A DNA stretch of 64,000 bases from DSOS01 sp035286585 (GCA_035286585.1 DATEDC010000195.1:1-64000), one strand, 5' to 3'; numbered from the stretch's first letter, positions 8,552-17,170 are shown. Notes: generated by a model not told the origin, from the sequence alone. A program made the numbers and translations.

Positions 8552-8741
8552 CGGTTTTTTTCGGTAGTAGCGTTTTGAGCCGGCGGGCAAGTTCTCTGCG
8601 GGTCAGCAGAACCCGGCGTTCGCAGCGCAAACACTGCAGGCCAATATCAGCCCCTAACCGCACGATTTTCCATTCGTAGCTGCCGCATGGATGTGGCTTG
8701 CGCAATCGCACCAGGTCGTCTAAGTTCAGCTCTGGGAGCAT
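8532..8741 (-). CDS. DUF951 small protein
   Basis: The 69-residue protein contains DLVRLRKPHPCGSYEWKIVRLGADIGLQCLRC, the full DUF951 signature with its conserved Cys residues. The family is small, beta-rich and of unknown function; a nucleic-acid-binding role has been suggested from its fold. It is the first gene of the operon with the glycosyltransferase, lipoprotein, rsmI and isomerase genes. The start codon lies only 6 bases after a TATAAT box, so the mRNA probably begins at or next to the ATG without a Shine-Dalgarno sequence. Confidence 0.9.
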   Translation of the reverse strand: MLPELNLDDLVRLRKPHPCGSYEWKIVRLGADIGLQCLRCERRVLLTRRELARRLKTLLPKKTDAEPAS

Positions 8742-8747
8742 GGAGGC

Positions 8748-8753
8748 ATTATA
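8748..8753 (-). promoter_or_regulatory. Extended -10 box giving a leaderless DUF951 mRNA
   Basis: The minus strand reads TGT-TATAAT-GCCTCC-ATG. The distance from the -10 box to the ATG places the transcription start on or next to the start codon. Confidence 0.6.
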
Positions 8754-8848
8754 ACACGAGGCATTCTAGGGATAATGCACGAACACACACTCATAAACCG
8801 GGGTTGGGCATGAGAAATCCTGTGGCAGGCATGCAGGACAGGCCGGGA

Positions 8849-8857
8849 TGGTATAAT
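8849..8857 (+). promoter_or_regulatory. Extended -10 promoter for the M50 protease gene
   Basis: TGG-TATAAT lies 21 bases upstream of the ATG at 8879, with AAAGGA (8866-8871) as ribosome-binding site between them. No -35 consensus is seen. Confidence 0.6.
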
Positions 8858-8878
8858 CTGCCCCGAAAGGAAAAATAA

Positions 8879-9523
8879 ATGCTGGATTTAGATCCATCGA
8901 CGCTGATTTCGCACTTCTTTGTCCTGGTGACCGCTTTTTCGGTGCATGAATTTGCCCATGCCTGGACCGCAAATTACTTTGGCGATAATACCCCGCGCCT
9001 GCATGGGCGGTTAACCTTGAATCCGCTCTCGCATCTGGATCCCATCGGCTCGCTGTTACTGCTGGTGGCTGGCTTTGGATGGGCTAAACCGGTCCCGGTG
9101 AACCCCTACGCGCTGCGCCAGCGCTCCCCGGCGGCGTTGATGTGGGTGTCGATTGCCGGGCCAATGTCCAACTTGTTCCTGGCGATCCTGGCAGCCATCC
9201 CTTTCCGTCTGGACGTGCTCTCGGTTTTCGATGCCCAGTTTGCCCTATTTACCAGCAGCGACCATTTCTTGCCAACCTTGCCGCAGCTTTTATATGTTTT
9301 CATCTATACGAATTTACTGTTGATGCTGTTCAACCTGCTGCCGATCGCACCCCTGGATGGCGATAAAATCGCCGATTATTTTTTCCCTCCAGCCTGGGGG
9401 CGCGCCTTGGAGGTCATTCGTCCTTTTGGCCCGCTGATCTTGCTGGCGGTGGTATTCCTCGGAGTTCTTCCCTATATTATCTCTCCACCCCTTGCGCTAC
9501 TGATGGGGTTGTTGGTGGGATGA
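8879..9523 (+). CDS. Site-2 protease-like M50 membrane metalloprotease
   Basis: Membrane protein of 214 residues. HEFAH (HExxH, zinc ligands and catalytic Glu) lies in the first hydrophobic segment, and LLPIAPLDGDKI near residue 160 is the second motif that supplies the third zinc ligand. GFGWAKPVPVNPYALR between them is typical of the short S2P-like group that lacks a PDZ domain. It probably cleaves membrane-embedded substrates, which are unknown here. The 3' end overlaps the HD-domain gene by 4 bp (ATGA), so the two are likely coupled. Confidence 0.92.
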   Translation: MLDLDPSTLISHFFVLVTAFSVHEFAHAWTANYFGDNTPRLHGRLTLNPLSHLDPIGSLLLLVAGFGWAKPVPVNPYALRQRSPAALMWVSIAGPMSNLFLAILAAIPFRLDVLSVFDAQFALFTSSDHFLPTLPQLLYVFIYTNLLLMLFNLLPIAPLDGDKIADYFFPPAWGRALEVIRPFGPLILLAVVFLGVLPYIISPPLALLMGLLVG

Positions 9524-10062
9524 TATTCAAGCGGATCAGCCACCGGGTACGGCAGTTTTGGAACGCCCTGTATGCCCGCCCAGCCCGCAGCGATCTCGAG
9601 GTGGCGTTCTCGATCCTGACTCCAGAACAAATGACCTTGTTTCTTCAATTGCAGCCCAGCGAGCAAGCCCATAGCCTGTCTGTTCTCAAGAGACTGGCGC
9701 AGGACAAGCATACCAACCTGGAGGATAAGAATCGGGATTTAATGGTCGCAGCCCTTCTGCATGACGTAGGGAAAACCCTCCATCCCATTCACGTATGGGA
9801 GCGGGTCTTGATCGTGTTGTCGAAGGCCCTGTTCCGCGGGCGGGTCAGGCAGTGGGGGAGCGGTGAGCCAGCGGGGTGGCGGCGAGTATTTGTGATCGCT
9901 GAGCGGCATCCTGAGTGGGGGGCGCGGCTTGCGGCTCAAGCAGGCGCTTCTCGGCTGGCGGCGGAGTTAATTCGCCAGCATCAAAACCAAAACACAGATA
10001 AATCAGTAGATATGTTTAACGGTCTATTGCATCGACTGCAAGCAGCCGACCAGGATAGTTGA
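9520..10062 (+). CDS. HD-domain hydrolase
   Basis: A 180-residue protein with LLHDVGKTLHPIHVWERV near residues 80-100, an HD metal-binding motif, and further His at AERHPEWGARLA and IRQHQN. The pattern fits the HD superfamily of metal-dependent phosphohydrolases, probably with its own specificity. There is no signal peptide or transmembrane helix. Overlap with the M50 gene suggests a joint transcript; the next gene starts about 100 bp further on. Confidence 0.82.
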   Translation: MIFKRISHRVRQFWNALYARPARSDLEVAFSILTPEQMTLFLQLQPSEQAHSLSVLKRLAQDKHTNLEDKNRDLMVAALLHDVGKTLHPIHVWERVLIVLSKALFRGRVRQWGSGEPAGWRRVFVIAERHPEWGARLAAQAGASRLAAELIRQHQNQNTDKSVDMFNGLLHRLQAADQDS

Positions 10063-10167
10063 TGCTGCTCGCGCTCTGTAGGCCAAGCATATGATCAAGC
10101 AGGAGATTGCCACAGCGGCAAAGAACGCCGCTTCGCAATGACCGTTTTATCAATAGAGGATGTGAGC

Positions 10168-11169
10168 ATGGCGATTCAGATCACGATTGTAGGTTTGGGT
10201 CAAATCGGGGCTTCTATCGGCCTGGCGTTGGCGCAGCGCGCCGAAATGTTCGATCGAGTTGGGCATGATCGAGATATGGACATCGCCCGCAAAGCGCAGA
10301 AATTGGGTGCCGTAGACCGGGTCTCGCTCAATTTGCCTGCTGCGGTACGAAATGCGGATATCGTCATTCTGTCTTTGCCCATGGACCAAATCCAGGAGAG
10401 CCTCTCATTGATCGCTTCCGACTTAAAAGAGGATGTAGTCCTGCTCGACACTGCCCCGGTCAAGGAAGTGGTGACCGCCTGGGTTGGAGAGCTGCTGCCG
10501 GAAAAGCGGCATTACGTTGGCCTGACCCCAGTGATCAATCCGGCTTACCTGCACGGAGTGAATTCGGGGCTGGACGCAGCCCGAGCAGATTTATTCCACA
10601 AAGGTATGCTGGCGATTGTGGCTCCACCGCGCACCGCCCCCGAAGCGATAAAATTGAGCGCTGACCTGGCTCGGATGCTCGGCGCAGAACCGTTCTTTGC
10701 AGATCCGAGCGAAATCGATGGTTTGATGGCGGCGACGCATACCGTGCCTGAACTTTTATCCGCTGCCCTGCTCAATGCGACCGTCGATCAACCAGGTTGG
10801 AGAGAGGGGCGCAAGATAGCCGGGCGATTCTATGCGGAAATGACCAGCCCAAGCATGCAGATGAGCGATCCCATGGCGCTCAGCAGGACTGCATTATTGA
10901 ACCGAGAGAATATTATCCGCAGAATAGATGGCTTAATCGCTGCCTTACAGGCGATTCGCAACGACATCGACAATGAGGATGGAGCTGCACTTGAAGGCCG
11001 ATTGGAGCGCGCCAGGACAGGTCGAATTTTGTGGTGGCAGCAGCGCCAGGCAGCCGATTGGGCAGCAGAAGAGATGTCGAATGCCTATGCCGAAGTCCAG
11101 AGCGGATCAGAGATTTTCGGGCGGCTGCTGGGGCTGGGGCGCAAGCGAAAGCCAAAAACGGGCAAGTGA
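10168..11169 (+). CDS. Prephenate/arogenate dehydrogenase-like protein
   Basis: The N-terminal Rossmann domain begins ITIVGLGQIGASIGLAL (GxGxxG) and continues ADIVILSLPMDQIQ and LLDTAPVKEVV, as in TyrA. Where TyrA normally has its catalytic HPxxG, this protein reads GLTPVINPAYL, so the usual His is absent. The helical C-terminal half (MAATHTVPELLSAAL) is TyrA-like. It may act on a different substrate. The ATG at 10168 is preferred to one at 10138 because GAGGA is placed correctly before it and the domain starts there. The downstream gene follows after 11 bp. Confidence 0.78.
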   Translation: MAIQITIVGLGQIGASIGLALAQRAEMFDRVGHDRDMDIARKAQKLGAVDRVSLNLPAAVRNADIVILSLPMDQIQESLSLIASDLKEDVVLLDTAPVKEVVTAWVGELLPEKRHYVGLTPVINPAYLHGVNSGLDAARADLFHKGMLAIVAPPRTAPEAIKLSADLARMLGAEPFFADPSEIDGLMAATHTVPELLSAALLNATVDQPGWREGRKIAGRFYAEMTSPSMQMSDPMALSRTALLNRENIIRRIDGLIAALQAIRNDIDNEDGAALEGRLERARTGRILWWQQRQAADWAAEEMSNAYAEVQSGSEIFGRLLGLGRKRKPKTGK

Positions 11170-11180
11170 GGAGCCAGAGA

Positions 11181-12365
11181 ATGGCGGATAAATTGCATTG
11201 GTTAGCTGAAGAACTGCATAACTTGAAGGAAGCGGGGTTATACAACCGGATTCGCACGCTCGATTCGCCGCAGGGAGCCTGGCTGCGTGTGGATGGCAGG
11301 CAGGTGCTCAATTTTTGCTCGAATAATTACCTGGGATTGGCAAACCACCCTCGCCTGGCGCAGAGCGCCAAACAGGCGGTAGATCAGTATGGGGTCGGCC
11401 CGGCAGCGGTGAGAACCATCGCAGGCACCATGTATCTTCACGTGCAGCTCGAGGAGCGCATGGCCACCTTCAAGGGCGTGGAAGCCGCGATCACATTCCA
11501 ATCCGGGTTCAACGCCAACCTGGGGACGATACCCGCGCTGGTGGGCAAAGCGGACGTAATATTTTCAGATGAGTTCAATCACGCCAGCATCATCGACGGC
11601 AGCCGCCTCTCCGGGTCGCAAATCGTGCGCTACAACCACTGCGATCCAGCCGACCTGGAAAGAGCGCTGGAGCAGCACCGCTCGAAATTCCCGCGCGCCC
11701 TGGTAGTGACCGATGGGGTGTTCAGCATGGATGGCGACGTGGCCCCATTAGATAAGATCTATGAAGTTACGCAGCGTTTCCAGTCCATCCTGATGGTGGA
11801 TGACGCCCATGGGGAGGGTGTGCTTGGCAGGGGAGGCCGCGGGATCGTGGATCATTTTGGGCTGCATGGCAAAGTGGATGTGGAGGTGGGAACCTTATCG
11901 AAGGCTTTTGGCGTTGTCGGGGGCGTTGTCGCCGGCAACCCGCTGGTGATTGAGTGGTTGAGGCAGCGCGGCCGACCGTTTTTATTCTCCTCAGCCATGA
12001 CCGTTCCCGATGTCGCCGCGTGCCTCACTGCGATCGATATTCTTGAAGAATCCACTGAGCTGGTGGATAGGTTGTGGGAAAACACTCGCTACTTCAAGCA
12101 GGAAATGGAGCGCCTGGGCTTTAATACTGGGCAGAGCGTAACCCCGATAACACCGATCATGCTAGGCGAGGCGCCCCTGGCTCAGCAGTTCAGCCAGGAG
12201 CTGTTTGATAATAATGTCTTTGCGATGGCGATCGGTTTTCCCACCGTGCCGCGCAGCAAAGCCAGAATCCGGGTCATGATCTCAGCGGCCCACCAGCGAG
12301 AGGATCTGGAACGAGGCCTGGAGGCATTCGCGCGGGTTGGACAGAAGCTGGGTGTGATTGCCTGA
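11181..12365 (+). CDS. kbl: Glycine C-acetyltransferase / 8-amino-7-oxononanoate synthase family
   Basis: Alpha-oxoamine synthase of 394 residues that condenses an acyl-CoA with an amino acid, releasing CO2 and CoA. Motifs seen: NFCSNNYLGLANHP, FQSGFNANLG, SDEFNHASIIDG, VDDAHGEGVLG, and the PLP lysine in GTLSKAFGVVGG. Length and the GQSVTPITPIMLG block are closest to 2-amino-3-ketobutyrate CoA ligase (Kbl), but BioF-like activity cannot be excluded. No tdh gene is nearby. GAGGAG lies just before the ATG at 11181; an upstream in-frame ATG would run inside the previous gene. Confidence 0.85.
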   Translation: MADKLHWLAEELHNLKEAGLYNRIRTLDSPQGAWLRVDGRQVLNFCSNNYLGLANHPRLAQSAKQAVDQYGVGPAAVRTIAGTMYLHVQLEERMATFKGVEAAITFQSGFNANLGTIPALVGKADVIFSDEFNHASIIDGSRLSGSQIVRYNHCDPADLERALEQHRSKFPRALVVTDGVFSMDGDVAPLDKIYEVTQRFQSILMVDDAHGEGVLGRGGRGIVDHFGLHGKVDVEVGTLSKAFGVVGGVVAGNPLVIEWLRQRGRPFLFSSAMTVPDVAACLTAIDILEESTELVDRLWENTRYFKQEMERLGFNTGQSVTPITPIMLGEAPLAQQFSQELFDNNVFAMAIGFPTVPRSKARIRVMISAAHQREDLERGLEAFARVGQKLGVIA

Positions 12366-12379
12366 TGACCCCAGGCAGC

Positions 12380-12419
12380 AAAATCGGGTTGGGACATAGC
12401 CATCCTATGCGCCAACCCG
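12380..12419 (-). terminator. Intrinsic terminator of the 76-aa gene
   Basis: CGGGTTGG (12385-12392) and CCAACCCG (12412-12419) form an 8-bp stem extended by CATAG/CTATG around a short loop. On the minus strand the stem is followed by ATTTTG. It lies just after the stop of the minus-strand 76-aa gene and may also stop transcripts coming from kbl. Confidence 0.65.
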
Positions 12420-12450
12420 GTGAATCAAGGAGGATCTGATATGCGGCTGA

Positions 12451-12681
12451 TCAGGCTGGTTCAGAGAAGGGATCGTAGGCAGGGTTGGTGCCTGCCCAAA
12501 CGCAACTGGATCTGCCATCCAGATTGCAAACGAGCGCCCGTGAGCAGCGATGGGCTGTCACCCTGGGTGCCTGTTCGGGGAGCATTTCTGCCGGGAAGGT
12601 GACCAGCGCCTCCATTTCGACTTCTGCGCCCACGTGATGGCAGTAGCGGACTTTGATGGTTTGCCAGGTTCTAAGGGCCAT
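12451..12681 (-). CDS. Small Cys/His-rich conserved-looking protein
   Basis: The 76-residue protein contains CHHVGAEVEMEALVTFP, VTAHRCSRALVCNLDGRSSC and VWAGTNPAYDPF. The spaced Cys and His residues could bind a metal such as zinc. I think I have seen similar short proteins in Chloroflexota but cannot name the family. Support for a real gene is the ATG with AGGA before it, a TATACT box further upstream and a hairpin terminator right after the stop. It lies between kbl and the ABC transporter operon and is read from its own promoter. Confidence 0.65.
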   Translation of the reverse strand: MALRTWQTIKVRYCHHVGAEVEMEALVTFPAEMLPEQAPRVTAHRCSRALVCNLDGRSSCVWAGTNPAYDPFSEPA

Positions 12682-12723
12682 GATTCCTGTCTCAACCTGC
12701 CTCTCAAAAGGATGTACACTTCG

Positions 12724-12729
12724 AGTATA
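12724..12729 (-). promoter_or_regulatory. -10 box upstream of the 76-aa gene
   Basis: TATACT on the minus strand, about 45 bases upstream of the ATG. A weak TTGCCT lies 16 bases further upstream. Confidence 0.4.
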
Positions 12730-12833
12730 CAGTGAATTTCAAGCCAGGCAAAGTGTCAGGTGTCATACAATAAAGCGGACAAAAAGCGTCGATTAAGATC
12801 GGTTCACGGACAATAATAACAGGGATATTGAAG

Positions 12834-13196
12834 TCAAGCCAGCAAGCGCAGAACCAGATAGCAGAGGGTGTAAATTGCAACCGAGATCAGAAGCAGGCGA
12901 AGTGATCGTTTCTTTAAAATCTCCAATCGCTTGCCTTCACTCAAGTACCCCTCCGTGAACATCACCCACCCCAGCCAGATGATACCCAATATAAGCCATA
13001 ATAGGCGGCTTAACCCATAAATCGTACCAGTTGTCCATCCGGGCGGTCGGAGGGTTGGATTCTGTACCACCCAGACTGCGATAACGATTAATGTAGTATG
13101 TATCTGGAACCCTGTAAGCGTGACCAGTACTGCCAATGCCAACCAAATAATGTAGGTGCTCAGATTGTCGATCAGCAACTTTATCCGGTCTAACAT
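12834..13196 (-). CDS. Small membrane protein of unknown function
   Basis: The 120-residue protein has three hydrophobic segments (about residues 14-45, 60-82 and 97-118) and a short basic loop KRLEILKKRSLR. No family was recognised. It follows the OppC-like gene by 33 bp on the same strand, so it is probably the last gene of the peptide transporter operon. The ribosome-binding site is weak. Confidence 0.6.
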   Translation of the reverse strand: MLDRIKLLIDNLSTYIIWLALAVLVTLTGFQIHTTLIVIAVWVVQNPTLRPPGWTTGTIYGLSRLLWLILGIIWLGWVMFTEGYLSEGKRLEILKKRSLRLLLISVAIYTLCYLVLRLLA

Positions 13197-13229
13197 TTGT
13201 TGTCCGGAAGTTAAATAGATTTGGAATAA

Positions 13230-14156
13230 TTATCGACCTCGTAACCTCGGATCCAGGGCGTCACGCAAACCATCGCCAATAAAATTCACACTCAGAACCG
13301 TTAAAGAGATAAACAATCCGGGCCAAAGTACGAGCGAGGGCGTCAGCGTCAGGAAGTCCTTGCCATCGTAAAGCAAACGACCCCAGGTGGGAAAATCTGA
13401 AGGAAAGCCCAGACCTAAAAAGGAGAGCGCTGACTCATTGATAATTGCGCCAGCCAGACCCAGCGTCGCGGATACCAAAATTGGGCTGAGGACATTTGGA
13501 AAGATGTGGCGGATGAGGATGCGGTAATTCCGGGTACCTATGCTTCTGGCTGCGAGGATAAATTCCTGTTCTTTGAGCGATAACACTTCAGCGCGCACGA
13601 CGCGCGCGGTGGACATCCAGTTCAAGATGCCAATCACAAAGACGATCAACATAAATATTCCCAACTCAGGTCCGAAAATCGCCCGTAAGGTATCTCGCAT
13701 CAAAAAGATTGTCACTAGCAACAGGGGGAGTTGCGGTAAGGCCAGGAACATATCGGTGATGCGCATCAAGGGGCCATCGAGTCTTGAGTAATATCCGGCG
13801 AGCAGACCGACGATTGTGCCGAAAAATATGGCGATTAACATGGCAGTAATACCGACAGAAAGCGAGATACGTCCGCCAGCCATGGAGCGCGCCAGGGTAT
13901 CTCGCCCGAGATTATCCGTTCCAAATATATGTTCGGGAGAGGGATGGGCATTGGCTGCGGTTACATCTATATATTTTGGGTCGACTGTGTAGATGAGCGG
14001 GCCAAGTGTCACGCCCAACACCAGGATCGTCAGTATGCCGACTCCCGACATGGCTAAGTTATGCTTACGGAATTGAACCCAGACGTCCCCCCACAACGAG
14101 CGGTGTTTGTGTTCGGGTATTAAGGGAAGCTCAACAACGGATGAGGCAGTAGCCAT
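13230..14156 (-). CDS. Peptide ABC transporter permease, OppC/DppC-like
   Basis: Inner-membrane permease of 308 residues. A cytoplasmic N-terminus with FRKHNLAMSGVGIL precedes the first helix. HIFGTDNLGRDTLARSMAGGRISLSVG is the OppC signature, and EQEFILAARSIGTRNYRILIRHIFPN is the EAA loop that contacts the ATPase subunits. Together with the upstream OppB-like protein it forms the membrane channel of the importer. It starts 28 bp after the OppB gene ends. Confidence 0.95.
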   Translation of the reverse strand: MATASSVVELPLIPEHKHRSLWGDVWVQFRKHNLAMSGVGILTILVLGVTLGPLIYTVDPKYIDVTAANAHPSPEHIFGTDNLGRDTLARSMAGGRISLSVGITAMLIAIFFGTIVGLLAGYYSRLDGPLMRITDMFLALPQLPLLLVTIFLMRDTLRAIFGPELGIFMLIVFVIGILNWMSTARVVRAEVLSLKEQEFILAARSIGTRNYRILIRHIFPNVLSPILVSATLGLAGAIINESALSFLGLGFPSDFPTWGRLLYDGKDFLTLTPSLVLWPGLFISLTVLSVNFIGDGLRDALDPRLRGR

Positions 14157-14184
14157 GATTTACCTCTCTCGACATTTCCATGAT

Positions 14185-15198
14185 TCAATCATAGCGGATG
14201 CGGGGATCCAGGATGCCGTAGACTAAATCGACGATGATATTGAAAAAGACAATCAGTAACGCATATATGAATGTCAAGGACTGTACGAGCGGAATGTCTG
14301 CACCCTGTATGGCGATGATGAGCAATGCCCCCAATCCATTGACACGGAAAATTTGCTCTGTGATGATTGCTCCGGCAAATATCTGAGGGATTCCTATGGC
14401 AACCAGTGTTGCTACTGGAATTAAGCTGTTCCTTAAAACGTGCCCTACGATCACCGCCTGCTCGATCAGCCCTTTGGAGCGGGCTGTTCGGACGTAGTCG
14501 AGGTTCAGGTTATTTAACATCGAGGAACGCGTAAAGCGGGCCAGTTGAGCAGCGCTATAAAAAGCCAGCACAGTCACCGGCATAATGCTTTGCTTGACTT
14601 GAACGATAAAACTAGACCAGTCTGTGACCTTATGGGTCGTGTTATACACCGAAGGGAACCATCCCAGGTTGACACTGAAAATGACGATCGCTACCAGACC
14701 GGTAAAGAAAGTCGGGACGGAGAATCCAACCATGGAGACAAACGTCCCCACCTGGTCAAAGATGGAATACTGTTTCACCGCTGAGATGACTCCGATTGGA
14801 ATGGCGATGAGAATAGCGAGCAAATAGGATAGACCAACGACCCAAAGAGTTTGGGGCGTGCGTTCGATGACCAAGTCGATCACCGGGCTGCGGGTTGCAT
14901 ACGAACGCACACGAAGCCGATTTTCCGAGTCACCTATCTTTACGTCAAAAACCTCTTCGATGAGATTAAGTGGTTCGTTGATAAAAAATTGTTGCATCCA
15001 TTTCACGTAGCGAACGTGGAAGGGCTCTCCAAGGCCGAGTGATTCCCGAATTTTGGCACGTACTTCGGCTGGGATCGTTAAGGGTAAATTTCCAGTGGGA
15101 TCATTAGGCGCCAGGTCGAGGATGGCGAAAACCACAAAACTGATGACCAGCAGTGTTGGTATGGCAGTCAGTAAACGGCGAATGATATATTTTCCCAT
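14185..15198 (-). CDS. Peptide ABC transporter permease, OppB/DppB-like
   Basis: Permease of 337 residues starting MGKYIIRRLLTAIPTLLVIS, typical of OppB/DppB. The EAA loop is YVRTARSKGLIEQAVIVGHVLRNSLIPV. The periplasmic loop after the first helix is longer than usual and includes LNLIEEVFDVKIGDSENRLRV. The ATG at 15198 has AAGG a few bases upstream; a GTG two codons earlier is less likely. A strong terminator-like hairpin lies just upstream, between the binding protein gene and this one. Confidence 0.94.
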   Translation of the reverse strand: MGKYIIRRLLTAIPTLLVISFVVFAILDLAPNDPTGNLPLTIPAEVRAKIRESLGLGEPFHVRYVKWMQQFFINEPLNLIEEVFDVKIGDSENRLRVRSYATRSPVIDLVIERTPQTLWVVGLSYLLAILIAIPIGVISAVKQYSIFDQVGTFVSMVGFSVPTFFTGLVAIVIFSVNLGWFPSVYNTTHKVTDWSSFIVQVKQSIMPVTVLAFYSAAQLARFTRSSMLNNLNLDYVRTARSKGLIEQAVIVGHVLRNSLIPVATLVAIGIPQIFAGAIITEQIFRVNGLGALLIIAIQGADIPLVQSLTFIYALLIVFFNIIVDLVYGILDPRIRYD

Positions 15199-15227
15199 AC
15201 ACACCTTGCCCTCAGTATGATGATAAT

Positions 15228-15270
15228 AATGAAAAGCGGCCTGCGGTCATTATCGGCCGCAGACCGCTTT
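15228..15270 (-). terminator. Intrinsic terminator/attenuator between binding protein and permease genes
   Basis: On the minus strand a stem of about 14 bp (arms 15257-15270 and 15233-15246, one G-U pair) is followed by CTTTTCATTATTATC. It lies 58 bp after the binding-protein stop and 35 bp before the OppB start. Partial termination here would keep binding protein levels above permease levels. Confidence 0.8.
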
Positions 15271-15328
15271 GTCATTGTGATATGCGTGCCATAGAGTTAT
15301 ATCAGCACCATATCCTGCGGCTTACAAG

Positions 15329-17170
15329 TTATTGGCTGGCACGTGACCAGTCAGCGACGTTCCACAGTTCCGAATCCCAAACGTTGAAACGCACGCCAAG
15401 GAGCGTATTGTTGATGGACGAGACACTACCACGGTGAACTAGCGGGACGAGGACGTAATTTTGCATCAGCAGGTCGTTCAGCTTCTTCGCAATCTCAGCT
15501 CGCTCCTCCAACGCGGCAGTCCCTGCCATCTCGGCTACCAACGCTTCGTACTCTGCGCTGCACCAGCGCGAGTCGTTGTTGCCGATCCATTGATTAGCGG
15601 GTCCGGAAATTTGATCGCACGTCCAGATGCCCATGTATCCTTCCGGGTCGGTGCCGGGGAAGTCATTCGTGTACATCTCGACATCGGCGTAGAACTTTCC
15701 GTAGGTGTCCGGGCTGGCCGGATCACCGCCGAAGAAGACAGCTGCGTCGATATTGCGTAGCTCGGTCTCCACGCCAATCGCCTCCCACATCTGCTTGATC
15801 AGCGCCTGGGTGCCCTGGCGCACTGAGTTGGTGGAGGTCTGATACAGGATGCTAAGACGGACGCCGTCTTTGGCACGGATGCCATCCGTACCGCGCACCC
15901 AGCCAGCTTCATCCAGCAGGCGATTCGCTTCAGCGACGTTTTGAATCAGACACTCGTCGTTTGCGGTAGAAGCGTAAATCGCCGGCGCGGCCAATACGTT
16001 ACAGGTCGCCGTTCCCGCTTCACCATAACCCACCTGGACGATGATATTGCGGTCGATGGCCAAGGACAGAGCCTTGCGGACATTGGGATCCGACAGGAAT
16101 GGATGTGGATTATCCGCGACGAAATCACCGTCAGCATCTTCATAGACTGAACGGAGGTCGCCCAACGCTGGATCGGGGTTGGTGAAGTTAAGCAACAGAC
16201 GCTCTACAGCGGTACCGTAAGCGCTGACGACCTTGCCCCTACCTGCAGCTTCCATTGCCCGCAAGATCTCCGGCTCGACTTGCAGATTCCAGGCGTAGTC
16301 CGCCTCGCCAGTCTCCAAAACAGCCCTGGCAGCCGAAGCTGCATCGCCACCGCCTTTGAGGATCACCTCAGCGAAAAAGGGCTTGTTCGGATCGCGGTAA
16401 TTTGGATTGGCCTCGTAAATTACCACGTCATTGGCTCGGAATTCTTTGACCATGAAGGGACCGGTGCCAATGGGGCCGAAATTCTCCTCTGTGCACTCCT
16501 GGGCTTTTGCGCCCTGGCAGTTCTCAAACTGCGCCTTCTGAAGAATCGCTCCATATTGTGCGCCAACGAAGGGCAGGTAAGGGAAAGGCTTGGCGACAGT
16601 GAAATTAACTCTGACGGTCGATTCGTCGAGCGCTTCAAAGCTTTCTATATCGGAATACGCAGACAGAGCATTGCAACCCATATCCGGGTTCAGGCAGTAC
16701 TCCCCGGTGAAAACGACGTCTTCTGCGGTCAAGGGTGTGCCATCGGACCAAAGGATGCCTGGTTTCAGCTTCCAGGTAATGCTGGTCAGGTCCTCGGCGA
16801 CCCCGCCATTATCGACTGTGGGAATCTCCACTGCCAGCCAGGGCACCAGATTGCCAGCCTCGTCATATCGCGCCAAGGGCTCCAAAACGAGCGAAGAGCC
16901 GTGGATATCCTTGGTACCACCTGAGAGGTATGGGTTCAACGTCGATATGGCCTGCCAGTACAGGATGGTAACCGTGCCGCTCGTGCCGCGCGCGCCGCCA
17001 GGGACCTCAACCTCGACCTCCTGGGTAACGATCACCTCTCTTTCCACTTCTTGCGTGACGATGACCTCTCTCTCAACCACCTGGGTTTCGATGATCGTCT
17101 GGGGCTGGCAGGCAGCGACCAGGATCGTGGCGAGAACGAGCACCACAAATAGCTTAGCATTTCTTTTCAT
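15329..17170 (-). CDS. Peptide ABC transporter substrate-binding lipoprotein
   Basis: Family 5 extracellular solute-binding protein of 613 residues. The signal peptide ends in the lipobox VAAC, followed by a repeated Val/Glu-rich stretch in which REVIVTQEVE occurs twice. This is a feature of Chloroflexota binding proteins. The mature part has ISTLNPYLSGG, LEPLARYDEAGNLVPWLA and WKLKPGILWSDGTPLTAEDVVF, the standard SBP_bac_5 blocks. It should capture oligopeptides or similar solutes outside the cell and deliver them to the OppB/OppC-like channel. GGAGGAGAG lies before the ATG. Confidence 0.95.
   Translation of the reverse strand: MKRNAKLFVVLVLATILVAACQPQTIIETQVVEREVIVTQEVEREVIVTQEVEVEVPGGARGTSGTVTILYWQAISTLNPYLSGGTKDIHGSSLVLEPLARYDEAGNLVPWLAVEIPTVDNGGVAEDLTSITWKLKPGILWSDGTPLTAEDVVFTGEYCLNPDMGCNALSAYSDIESFEALDESTVRVNFTVAKPFPYLPFVGAQYGAILQKAQFENCQGAKAQECTEENFGPIGTGPFMVKEFRANDVVIYEANPNYRDPNKPFFAEVILKGGGDAASAARAVLETGEADYAWNLQVEPEILRAMEAAGRGKVVSAYGTAVERLLLNFTNPDPALGDLRSVYEDADGDFVADNPHPFLSDPNVRKALSLAIDRNIIVQVGYGEAGTATCNVLAAPAIYASTANDECLIQNVAEANRLLDEAGWVRGTDGIRAKDGVRLSILYQTSTNSVRQGTQALIKQMWEAIGVETELRNIDAAVFFGGDPASPDTYGKFYADVEMYTNDFPGTDPEGYMGIWTCDQISGPANQWIGNNDSRWCSAEYEALVAEMAGTAALEERAEIAKKLNDLLMQNYVLVPLVHRGSVSSINNTLLGVRFNVWDSELWNVADWSRASQ

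Noticed and set aside
12420..12602. Short plus-strand frame preceded by a perfect AAGGAGGA
   Set aside because: It is antisense to the 76-aa gene, which has a more protein-like sequence, a promoter and a terminator. The purine run is the complement of the spacer after that gene's stop.
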